Assembly: GCA_023415495.1 (NCBI GenBank)
Contig: JAEZKK010000011.1
Location: 1-64,000 of the forward strand
Length of the DNA: 64,000 bases
Direction: 5' to 3'
From: Bacteroidota bacterium
Lineage (GTDB): Bacteria; Bacteroidota; Bacteroidia; Bacteroidales; P3
Below the pieces are notes generated by a model that saw only the letters and a program-made list of their open reading frames with translations, was not told the DNA's origin and did not search any database. Position numbers and translations under genes: made by a program. Numbering within the stretch: the stretch's first letter is position 1; each line of letters starts with the position of its first letter. Shown piece by piece: positions 16,818-25,400 of this stretch.

Positions 16818-19106
16818 ATGAATAGATTTATCAATAAGAATTTACTTCAAAGATTAGTTATTTTACTATTATTAATTTTTTCATTCTCTGCCTTTTCTAA
16901 AAAAGATAGCAATAAGACAGTTCTCTATATTAGCTCTTTTACCATCGACAATCATTGGTCAGAAATGTGTAAGGAGGCTATGTTAAAGACCTTTAAAAAG
17001 AGCGGCTACAAGATTAACCTAAAAGAAATCTATCTTGACGAGAAAAAGTCTCCTGAATTAGAGGAAAGAATATCTAAATTACAAAACTTCTTCAATAATA
17101 ATAAAGATAAAATAGATATTATTATGGCTTACGATTACGGAGCCACAGACCTATTACTCAATTATAGTGATGAGAATATCAAAAACATCCCAATTGCATT
17201 TGTTTCCGAGCTTGAACAGGATAGAGAAATAAAATATAAGAATATTACTGGCATAATCAGCGATTATGGTATTGGTCAGGTTTATAAAACAGGGCTAAAA
17301 ATATTTCCATATACAAAAAAGGTCTATGTTTGGGCAGATAAATCCCCTACTGGTTTGTTTTTTATGAATAAAGCTAAGAATATTCTAAGCGGTTATAATG
17401 ATGAGGGAGTTGAAATCCACTATGGAGTAGATGCAAATAGTGATAAAGAGCTTATTAATAAGATATCCTCTTTAGATTCAAGGTCTTTTATGATTTTCGG
17501 GACATGGCAGGTTGATAATAATGGCAAACAATATCTTGCAAACGATTTATATCCCAAGTTAATTCAAAATTCAAATTTACCAATCTTTACTGTATTTGAC
17601 GGATTTATTGGTAGTGGTTTTGCAGGAGGGTATGTACAACTTGCTGAAAAGAATTCAATAGCATTAACTCAAAGAGCAATACGAATTTTCAATGGAGAAA
17701 TCCCGGAGAAGATGAATATTGAAAACGTCCCTCCTACTCCTTTCTATGATATTGAGAATATTATTGACCATAAAGGTAATTTTAGAGTTTTGCCAGAAAA
17801 CAGCATAATTATAAATCAGTTTAGTGCGTTTATAAAAGCCCATAAGGTTCTTGCAACTCTATTTTTGATAATAATTGTTGCCATCCTCTCTCTACTTTTA
17901 CTTAGATTTAGAAATATTAGTTTGATTAAGAAAATGAAAAAAGATGAGGAAATTAAAAAAGAATTAGAGTTAAATATTAAACTTCTTTCTTTTGCAGTTC
18001 CATCCATGCAAATCATTACCTGGAAATTTTCAGAAAAAGAGGGTAAATTCTTAGTTGGCATTACAGATGAAACTGGAAATAAACGTTATTCTGAATTTGA
18101 TAATTTGTCTAAAATAATCGATTATATTGACCCTATCCAAAGAAAAGAGTTTACAAGATATTTTCAAAGTTTATTGAAAGTTGATAGACATTTTGAATTT
18201 AATTATCAATACAGAGTAAAACTAAAAATTGATGATGAGTATTCTTGGTGGGAAACGAGAGGTATTCTTGATTTTGAAAAAGGTAAAAAAGGTAGTTATA
18301 GAGTTATTTATGGGATTTTGTTCAATATAGAGAAGTTCAAGGAGAATGAGGCAAAATTAAATCAAGCACTTGAGAGAGCATTGCAAAGCGATAGAATTAA
18401 ATCTAATTTTATTGCTAATATTAGTCATGAGATTCGCACACCTTTAAATGCAATTACGGGATTTTCCAACCTAATTGTAAACACACAAGACAAAGAAGAA
18501 CAAAAAGAGTATAAAGATATTATTATTCAAAACAACGAATTATTGCTTAATCTGATAAATGATATCATTAGTCTATCTGAAATAGACTCAGGATATATTA
18601 AAATTGAGAATATCAAAATAGATCTATACCAATTAATGGAAGAATTGTATGGGGAATACTCAGGCAGACAAAAACCAGGGGTAGAATTAATATTAGAAAA
18701 CCCTTATAAGAGCTGCATAGTTAGTATTGATAAAAACAAGACTATGAGAATAATTGGAGAATTGATTAAAAACTCAATTAAATTTACATCATCTGGGAGC
18801 ATTAGAATAGGATATAAAATTGAAGAAAAAGATATTCTTTTCTATGTTAAGGATACAGGGATAGGTATAAGTAAAGAAAATCTTGATAAGATATTCAATA
18901 GATTTGAGAAATTAGGTTCTTTTGAGCAGGGTTCTGGTCTTGGGCTTTCAATATGCAAATCCTTAGTTAGTATTATGGAAGGAGATTGCGGGATTGACTC
19001 CAACGAGGGTGAAGGAACCTACTTGTGGGTAAGAATTAAGACTGACACTTTGATTATTGACAACGATAATATTAAGGATACAAGCATAGAGGCTGATTAT
19101 AATTAG
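16818..19106 (+). CDS. Sensor histidine kinase with periplasmic ABC-substrate-binding-like domain
   Basis: A 762-residue membrane sensor kinase. After a signal segment (LVILLLLIFSFSAFS), residues ~28-330 resemble periplasmic binding proteins of the ABC_sub_bind type (VLYISSFTIDNHWSEMCKEAM..., IDIIMAYDYGATDLLLN, NIPIAFVSE, KNITGIISDY, SRSFMIFGTWQVDN). A single transmembrane helix at ~343-362 leads to a PAS-like cytoplasmic region, a HisKA domain with phospho-acceptor His in NISHEIRTPLNAI, and a HATPase_c domain (GELIKNSIKFT, VKDTGIGIS, GSGLGLSICKSL). It probably senses a small ligand. No response regulator is adjacent, so its partner must be elsewhere; the free receiver at 45820 is one candidate (speculative). 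Confidence 0.83.
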   Translation: MNRFINKNLLQRLVILLLLIFSFSAFSKKDSNKTVLYISSFTIDNHWSEMCKEAMLKTFKKSGYKINLKEIYLDEKKSPELEERISKLQNFFNNNKDKIDIIMAYDYGATDLLLNYSDENIKNIPIAFVSELEQDREIKYKNITGIISDYGIGQVYKTGLKIFPYTKKVYVWADKSPTGLFFMNKAKNILSGYNDEGVEIHYGVDANSDKELINKISSLDSRSFMIFGTWQVDNNGKQYLANDLYPKLIQNSNLPIFTVFDGFIGSGFAGGYVQLAEKNSIALTQRAIRIFNGEIPEKMNIENVPPTPFYDIENIIDHKGNFRVLPENSIIINQFSAFIKAHKVLATLFLIIIVAILSLLLLRFRNISLIKKMKKDEEIKKELELNIKLLSFAVPSMQIITWKFSEKEGKFLVGITDETGNKRYSEFDNLSKIIDYIDPIQRKEFTRYFQSLLKVDRHFEFNYQYRVKLKIDDEYSWWETRGILDFEKGKKGSYRVIYGILFNIEKFKENEAKLNQALERALQSDRIKSNFIANISHEIRTPLNAITGFSNLIVNTQDKEEQKEYKDIIIQNNELLLNLINDIISLSEIDSGYIKIENIKIDLYQLMEELYGEYSGRQKPGVELILENPYKSCIVSIDKNKTMRIIGELIKNSIKFTSSGSIRIGYKIEEKDILFYVKDTGIGISKENLDKIFNRFEKLGSFEQGSGLGLSICKSLVSIMEGDCGIDSNEGEGTYLWVRIKTDTLIIDNDNIKDTSIEADYN

Positions 19107-19110
19107 AGAC

Positions 19111-19147
19111 AAAAAAAGACTGCCTTGCAATGGAGCTTGGCAGTCTT
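19111..19147 (-). terminator. Rho-independent terminator of gapA
   Basis: Read on the minus strand, a 9-bp stem (AAGACTGCC / GGCAGTCTT) with a 14-nt loop is followed by a T-run. It lies between convergent genes, and only the minus strand has the T-run. Confidence 0.8.
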
Positions 19148-19173
19148 AAGAAATATAAGTGTAAAAAATTTAC

Positions 19174-20181
19174 TTAGATAAGTTTAGCAAGTTTTTCTGC
19201 TAAATCACAAACACGGTTTGAATATCCGTTTTCGTTATCATACCATGATACTACCTTAACCATATTTCCTTCCATTACCATTGTAAGTTTTGAATCGAAA
19301 ATAGAAGAATAAGGATTTCCAATAATATCACAGCTAACAATAGGCTCTTCAGTATATTCTAAGATTCCCTTAAGTTTTCCTTCTGCTGCCTCTTTCATAG
19401 CTGCATTGATTTCTTCTTTAGTTACAGATTTTGAAAGCTCAACAGTAAGGTCAACAACAGACCCATCAGGAGTTGGAACCCTCATTGAAAGACCATCTAA
19501 TTTGCCTTTTAATTCAGGGATAACTAAACCTACTGCCTTTGCAGCACCAGTACTTGTTGGGATAATTGAAACTGCAGCAGCTCTTGCACGACGAAGGTCT
19601 TTATGTGGAAGATCAAGAATTTGTTGGTCATTAGTATAAGAGTGAATAGTATTCATAATTCCTCTAACAATACCGAATTTTTCATGCAATACCTTAGCAA
19701 CAGGAGCTAAACAGTTAGTAGTACAAGAAGCATTTGAAATGCAAGTCATTTCCTTTGTTAGTATTTCATCATTTACTCCAAGAACAACAGTTGCATCAAC
19801 ATCCTCTGGCTTATCAGCAGGTACAGTAAGAATTACTTTCTTTGCTCCAGCTTTAATATGTTTTCCCATCTTTTCCTTGTTGCGGAAAATACCTGTTGAT
19901 TCTATTACTATGTCAATTCCCAAATCCTTCCAAGGAAGATTTTCAGGATCTTTCTCTGCATATACTCTGATTTTCTTACTATTTACTACTAAATAGTCTC
20001 CATCAGCATAAACTTCTCCATTGAAACGACCATGAACTGAGTCGTATTTAAGCAAATGTGCAAGTGTTGCAGCATCTGTTAAGTCGTTGATTGCAACAAC
20101 TTCAAGGGTTTCTTTTCTTTGTATGTTTCTAAAAGAGATTCTTCCGATACGTCCAAATCCATTAATTGCTATCTTTACCAT
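19174..20181 (-). CDS. gapA: Glyceraldehyde-3-phosphate dehydrogenase, type I
   Basis: A 335-residue phosphorylating GAPDH of glycolysis and gluconeogenesis. The N-terminal Rossmann motif is MVKIAINGFGRIGR. The catalytic Cys lies in SNASCTTNCLAPV, with the substrate-binding stretch TIHSYTNDQQILDLPHKDLRRARAAA downstream and the conserved ending SWYDNENGYSNRVCDLAEKLA. Length is as expected. A TAACTTTGC element (20223-20231) and a terminator (19111-19147) bound a single-gene transcript. Confidence 0.96.
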   Translation of the reverse strand: MVKIAINGFGRIGRISFRNIQRKETLEVVAINDLTDAATLAHLLKYDSVHGRFNGEVYADGDYLVVNSKKIRVYAEKDPENLPWKDLGIDIVIESTGIFRNKEKMGKHIKAGAKKVILTVPADKPEDVDATVVLGVNDEILTKEMTCISNASCTTNCLAPVAKVLHEKFGIVRGIMNTIHSYTNDQQILDLPHKDLRRARAAAVSIIPTSTGAAKAVGLVIPELKGKLDGLSMRVPTPDGSVVDLTVELSKSVTKEEINAAMKEAAEGKLKGILEYTEEPIVSCDIIGNPYSSIFDSKLTMVMEGNMVKVVSWYDNENGYSNRVCDLAEKLAKLI

Positions 20182-20222
20182 AATATCTATTTTTTTAGGT
20201 TGATAATTTTTAGTTATTTAGT

Positions 20223-20231
20223 GCAAAGTTA
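20223..20231 (-). promoter_or_regulatory. Bacteroidota -7 promoter element (TAACTTTGC) for gapA
   Basis: Minus-strand TAACTTTGC lies 42 bp upstream of the gapA ATG. Confidence 0.6.
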
Positions 20232-20269
20232 TTACTTATTTCTGATACAAAAAAAGATTTAGAGTTTTT

Positions 20270-20980
20270 TTAGTTTCCCCCTTGAGTTATTTTGCGGAAT
20301 ATATTTTCCAAGCTATTACCTTGTGCCAAGTGTTTCGTATCATCATCTGCTACTACCTTCCCATTATTAATAATAATTGTCCTTCCACAAACAGCTTCTA
20401 CTTCCTGCATAATATGTGTAGAAAGAAGAACAGTTTTTTCCTTTCCAAGGCTTTTTATCAAACCTCTTACTTCAACTAATTGGTTTGGGTCTAACCCCGA
20501 AGTTGGTTCATCAAGGATTAATACCTCTGGATTATGAATCATCGCCTGAGCAATACCTACTCTTTGTCGATAACCCTTCGACAATGCACCTATTTTTTTA
20601 TTTACTTCCTTAGTTAAGCCAGTAATTTCTATCATTTCCTCTACTCTGGATTTCTTTTCCTTTCCAAGATTATGTATCCCTCCAACGAATAATAGAAATT
20701 CTCTTACATACATATCTAAATAAAGAGGATTATGCTCTGGCAAATAACCAATTTTTTTTCTTACCTCCATTGGAGATTCGAATATATCTTCTCCACAAAC
20801 TTTTACATCTCCCGATGTAGGAGGAATAAAACAGGTAATTATTTTCATCATTGTACTTTTCCCTGCACCATTAGGTCCTAAAAGCCCAACAATCTCTCCC
20901 TTATTAATTTCCAAACTTACATTGTCCAACGCTTTTTGTTGGCCATAAATCTTAGTTAGATTCTGAATTATTATCGACAT
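20270..20980 (-). CDS. gldA: GldA-like ABC transporter ATP-binding protein
   Basis: A 236-residue ABC ATPase: Walker A GPNGAGKST, Q-loop region YLPEHNPLY, signature LSKGYRQRVGIAQAM, Walker B VLILDEPTSGLDP and H-loop STHIM. The overall sequence closely resembles GldA of the GldAFG transporter associated with gliding and T9SS bacteria. The permease-type partners GldF and GldG are not adjacent here, so the symbol rests on sequence resemblance only; it could serve another ABC-2 type exporter. A near-consensus promoter element, TAATTTCGC, lies at 21007-21015, divergent from the RluA-like gene. Confidence 0.75.
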   Translation of the reverse strand: MSIIIQNLTKIYGQQKALDNVSLEINKGEIVGLLGPNGAGKSTMMKIITCFIPPTSGDVKVCGEDIFESPMEVRKKIGYLPEHNPLYLDMYVREFLLFVGGIHNLGKEKKSRVEEMIEITGLTKEVNKKIGALSKGYRQRVGIAQAMIHNPEVLILDEPTSGLDPNQLVEVRGLIKSLGKEKTVLLSTHIMQEVEAVCGRTIIINNGKVVADDDTKHLAQGNSLENIFRKITQGGN

Positions 20981-21006
20981 AAACCAATTATACTAATTAT
21001 TAATCT

Positions 21007-21036
21007 GCGAAATTAGAGAAAAAAATGTATTTTTGC
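21007..21036. promoter_or_regulatory. Divergent pair of Bacteroidota -7 elements (gldA minus, RluA-like plus)
   Basis: Minus-strand TAATTTCGC (21007-21015) and plus-strand TATTTTTGC (21028-21036) lie 12 bp apart, between genes starting at 20980 (minus) and 21059 (plus). Confidence 0.55.
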
Positions 21037-21058
21037 AAACTAATTCCATTAAATAAAG

Positions 21059-21934
21059 ATGAAGATAAGAGCCAACGACAATATAACCCTATTAAAACTA
21101 ATAATGGAGTCATTTCCTGAGCTGTCGATTTCCAAGGCAAAGAAGATGATTATTTATGGTTCTATCTCTTATCGAGGAGCAATTATTAAAAGCCCAGAGA
21201 TGATACTTGCTAAGGGTGAAGAGATAATTTACAGTAAATATTCTGGAGGCAAACATATAGCAAGAGAGAAAACAGATGTTCCAATTTTGTTTGAAGACGA
21301 GTATGTTATTGCTGTTATTAAACCCTCAGGAGTTCATGTGGATGCAAAACCAAATGAGAGAACAAAATCTCTTTATGCACTTACCAAGAGTTATGTAAGA
21401 AGGAAATGGGGTATAAGACAAAATCTATTTATTGTTCATTATCCAGATACAGAAGAAGGAGGAGTATGTCTTTTTGCTAAAAATAAAAAATCTCAAGAGG
21501 TATTGAAAAAGAATTTAAGCAGTTTCCGATTCGAATATCATTGTTTAGTTACTTCTGCTCCAAAACACAAGAACGATAAGATTAATCTTTGGTTAAAATA
21601 CGGCTCAAATAATAGAATTTTCTTGGAAAAACCAAATACCGAAGGAGCAGTATTAAGTTCAACACAATATGTAACCTTGGAAAGCTTTGAAGCGTACACA
21701 CACCTGCTTGTTCATCCAATAACCTATTACCCTTCTCAAATAAGGTTTCACTTTAGCAATATTGGGAATCCAATAGTTGGGGATAATCATTTTGGAGTTA
21801 GACAAAAATCTGAAAACTGGCTTAAGTTATATTGTACCTCAATTCAGTTTCAGCATCCAGCAACAGGAAAGCATTTAAAGGTAGAGACCTCATTGCCTAA
21901 TACGTTTATGAAGGTTAATCTACCGATATTTTAA
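21059..21934 (+). CDS. Divergent RluA-family pseudouridine synthase-like protein
   Basis: The product has 291 residues: an S4-like RNA-binding region (~1-60, LSISKAKKMIIYGSISYRG) and an RluA-type domain (~75-290, ILFEDEYVIAVIKPSGVHVD, IGNPIVGDNHFG). The usual catalytic motif HRLDxxTSG reads HYPDTEEGG at residues 127-135. The aspartate (Asp130) is kept, but the Arg-Leu pair and TSG are lost. The later GRTHQIRVH motif reads YYPSQIRFH (223-231). Activity may be altered or the protein may bind RNA without catalysis. The ATG is preceded by TATTTTTGC at 21028-21036. tRNA-Ser follows 10 bp after the stop. Confidence 0.75.
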   Translation: MKIRANDNITLLKLIMESFPELSISKAKKMIIYGSISYRGAIIKSPEMILAKGEEIIYSKYSGGKHIAREKTDVPILFEDEYVIAVIKPSGVHVDAKPNERTKSLYALTKSYVRRKWGIRQNLFIVHYPDTEEGGVCLFAKNKKSQEVLKKNLSSFRFEYHCLVTSAPKHKNDKINLWLKYGSNNRIFLEKPNTEGAVLSSTQYVTLESFEAYTHLLVHPITYYPSQIRFHFSNIGNPIVGDNHFGVRQKSENWLKLYCTSIQFQHPATGKHLKVETSLPNTFMKVNLPIF

Positions 21935-21944
21935 AAAGAAAAAA

Positions 21945-22032
21945 GGAGAGTTGTCCGAGTGGTTGAAGGAGCGCGCCTGGAAAGTGCGTATACCTCAAAA
22001 GGGTATCAAGAGTTCGAATCTCTTACTCTCCG
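21945..22032 (+). tRNA. tRNA-Ser (anticodon GGA)
   Basis: An 88-nt cloverleaf. The acceptor stem is GGAGAGT / ACTCTCC with discriminator G and no encoded CCA. The anticodon loop CTGGAAA reads GGA. A long variable arm of the serine type (TACCTCAAAAGGGTA) and a T-arm GAGTTCGAATCTC follow. A T-run at 22036-22042 lies just downstream. Confidence 0.96.
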
Positions 22033-22048
22033 CTCCTTTTTTATTTCA

Positions 22049-22079
22049 TTAACCTATTCTTAATTAACCTTTGTGTTAA
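22049..22079 (+). repeat. Conserved 31-bp leader preceding a palindromic-word array (copy 2)
   Basis: TTAACCTATTCTTAATTAA, two variable bases, then TTTGTGTTAA: 29 of 31 bases match 2165-2195, in the same orientation and the same 37-bp distance to the first array word. Confidence 0.85.
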
Positions 22080-22085
22080 TAGAAC

Positions 22086-22184
22086 TAACTCTTAGATTTA
22101 GGAAAATAGATCTAAGAGATAATTTTTTAGATCTAAGAGTTATTTTTCTATCTCTTAGATCTAATTGTGTATCTCTTGAATTTT
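22086..22184. repeat. Palindromic-word array, word TAGATCTAAGAGTTA, 5 copies, 21-bp period
   Basis: Fifteen-mers start at 22086, 22107, 22128, 22149 and 22170, exactly 21 bp apart. Copies 1, 4 and 5 are in the CTCTTAGATCTA orientation and 2 and 3 in the TAGATCTAAGAG orientation, the same order of orientations as the 2202 array. It lies between tRNA-Ser and the M6 protease. The rest of the 22033-22416 gap holds the leader and the promoter at 22333-22341. Confidence 0.92.
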
Positions 22185-22309
22185 ATTTGTGTTGCTTAAA
22201 ATCGATTGCTTTCATATCAAGAATTTTAAATTTCTACTACATAATCCTCGTATCTTATTAATGTCAGGGGTAAAAAACATATAAAAATACTAAAAACCTT
22301 TGTAAATGC

Positions 22310-22341
22310 TTGATAAAAGGATTTTATAATCGTATATTTGC
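22310..22341 (+). promoter_or_regulatory. Bacteroidota promoter (TTG-N20-TATATTTGC) for the M6 protease pair
   Basis: TTG at 22310-22312, 20 nt, then TATATTTGC at 22333-22341, about 75 bp before the ATG. Confidence 0.65.
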
Positions 22342-22416
22342 AGGTTAATATATAAGTTAAACTATAAATAGTTTTTACTTTACATATTCAGATTAATAAG
22401 CAACGAATAAGAACTA

Positions 22417-25400
22417 ATGAATAAAATAGTTTCAATATCAATACTTTTCTTACTATTCGTAAGTAATATTGTATTCTCCGTCCCAAGCGAGCCTTGGCTA
22501 TTAAAGATTAAACAATCGGACGGGAAAGGCCTTGAATTTTATTTAAAAGGAGATGAAAAAGTCTCATGGGGAAAAACAATTGATGGCTACACTCTCTTAA
22601 CAAACAAGGAGGGTGATTATACTTATGCAATCCCAGACGAAGAAGGCGGAATTATGCCTTCAAATCAAATTGCACATAGCCAAGAAGAAAGAGATTTAAA
22701 AGAAATACAATTTATAAGTAAATTATCTAAGGATTTGTTTTTCTCTAAAGAACAAATAAGTATAATGAAACAAGTTTGGGAGATTAAAGAAGACTTTTCT
22801 AAGAAAAGAGCAAAATCCTCAAACCCTTCTCAATACAAGATGATTGTAATATTAATGCAATTCCAAAATCTACAGTTTACCTATTCTCAAGACTACTTTA
22901 ATCGTTTATTTAACGAAGAAGGATTTAATCTAAATGGGAATGAAGGAAGTATTAAAGATTATTTCAATGCTTCATTGGCAGGTAATTTAGAAATCGTTTC
23001 CACAGTTGTAGGTCCTTATACTGCTTCTAATAATTATGAAGTTTATGGTCAGGCACAAAGTGGATATAGTGGAGCAAGGGTATTATTAATGGAAGGAATT
23101 AATGCTGCAGACCCATTTGTAAATTATGCTGATTTTTGCAATAATAGTAATTATGTGGATTGTGTTTATATGATATATGCAGGATATGCTGCAAGTGGAG
23201 GAAGTTCAAATACAATTTGGCCTCATAGAAGTTCTTTACAATCTCCTTCTCAATTAGATGGAGTGTTTATATATGACTACGCCTGCAGTCAGGAATTAAA
23301 CGGGAACCAATGGTATCCAATGCCTCCAGTAATTGGGACTATTTGCCATGAGTTCTCCCATGTTTTAGGACTTGCAGACCATTATGATACAGATTATAAC
23401 GTTCAAGGACAAGCTTTCGATTCTGAAGAATGGGACCTAATGGCAAGTGGAAACTATAATAATAATGGGAAATGTCCTCCTCTTTGGTCTTCATTCCAAA
23501 GAAATACATTGAATTTTTGCCCAATAGATGAATTACCAGTTTCTGGAGCAAATTGGAAAGGGAATAAAACTCTACCTCCTTTAACAAGAGAGAATAGAGC
23601 ATATAAGATGTCTTTCTCACCTAATGAATATTTTATCTTGGAAAATCGTCAAAGAGAGGGTTGGGACAGATTCCTCCCAGGGAATGGAATGCTTATCTAT
23701 CATGTTGATAAGAATGTACCTGGATATTATATGAATTGTGCTAACTGTAATCCAGAATGGATGGGTTTCGATATAGAAGAGGCAAATCCTTCAAACTATT
23801 ACAATAGAAGTGGTAATACCTTCCCTGGAACAAATAATAATGTTTCATTCACAGACAACTCAAATCCAAACTCTAAATCAAATAATAATTCATCATTAGG
23901 GAGACCTATAGAATTGATTAAAGAGAACTCAATCACAAGAAATATCAGTTTTAATTTTGGAGGGATAAGTGTTACCGACCCATATATTGGCACTACTAAT
24001 ATTACTAAGATAACTCACGATACAATTGAAGTAAGTGTTGTAATAACTCCAAACTCAAGTACAATTACTGAAAGGGGAGTTCTTTACTCTACCAATCCTA
24101 TTCCTGTAAGCACAAATAATAAAGTTATATCTCAGATAAATAATAATAGTTTTAGTATCCCGGTATTATTCAATTATGACACACTGTACATTAGAGCCTA
24201 TGTTAAAGGAGGTAATAATGATTATCATTACGGAGAAATTATAAAAGTAATAAGACCTTGCCAAAGCATTAGCACCTTTCCATATATACATGGCTTTGAA
24301 AGCTCTAACAAATTAAACAATTGCTGGTCAGAAGAAACTAATCAATTCATTAGCAAGAAATGGAAAGTAATCGATTCTTTATTTGGAAGTATTAGTGCAA
24401 GTCAAGGAAGTAATTTTGCATTATTTGCAAGTGATTCAAACAATATGATAACAAGAAAATTAATAACTCCAGCTCTAAATATAAATGTTCTTAGCCAGCC
24501 ATATTTGAAGTTTGATTATTACTTAAAACAAAGAGGAAATTCACAAGAACAAATTAGAATCTATTATAGAGGCTCATTATTAGACTCATGGCAATTAATC
24601 AAAACCATAAGTAATTCATCAAACAACTGGGTTACAGACTCTATTCAATTAAATAATAAGTCAAATACTTACTATATTGCATTCGAGGCTATTGCTAATT
24701 ATGGTTATGGTATAGGTATTGATAACATAATAGTTAGCGAAGGGGATATTAACGCATTTCCAAGTGTTGAAACCATAGGTGTAAATAATATTACTGATAT
24801 TACAGCAAATATTGATGCAAGAGTTGTTTCCCAAGGCTTTACCCCTATAGTATCAAAGGGAATTGTCTGGAGTACGTCTCCAAATCCAACAATTGAGGAT
24901 AGTTTAGCATTTAGTAGTGGAAGCTTGAATAATTATAATACTACTATCAATAACCTAATTCCTAATACAATATATTATATAAGAGCATTTGCTCAAAACC
25001 TTGGCTTAGTATCTTATTCTCAAGACTTGATAATTCAAACAAAATGTGCAAGAATTAGCCAATTCCCTTATTACCACAATTCTGAGACAAGTGACACAAA
25101 CTGTGTTGATAGAGAAGACGGATGGAGATTAATTAACTCTAATTCAAATACAAACCCTCAATCAGGAATAAATTTCTATAATTATACTTCTACTCAAATT
25201 GGAACAAACTCAAAGATAATACTTCCAATGCTTAATTTAGAATATCAAAGTGTACCTATGCTAAAGTATTATTATAGTATACCAAATGGCTCTACAGATA
25301 CATTGAAAGTATTATATAGAATAGGGAATAATGATAATTGGATAACACTAAAAACACACACTAATAATTCAAGTATTTGGATTTTAGACTCTATTGACCT

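Noticed and set aside
19111..19147. Terminator for the plus-strand sensor kinase
   Set aside because: On the plus strand the stem is not followed by a T-run; on the minus strand it is, so it belongs to gapA.
22073..22261. 62-codon plus-strand frame between tRNA-Ser and the M6 protease
   Set aside because: It is made of the 21-bp repeat array (recurrent Leu-Arg pattern) and has no domain or promoter.
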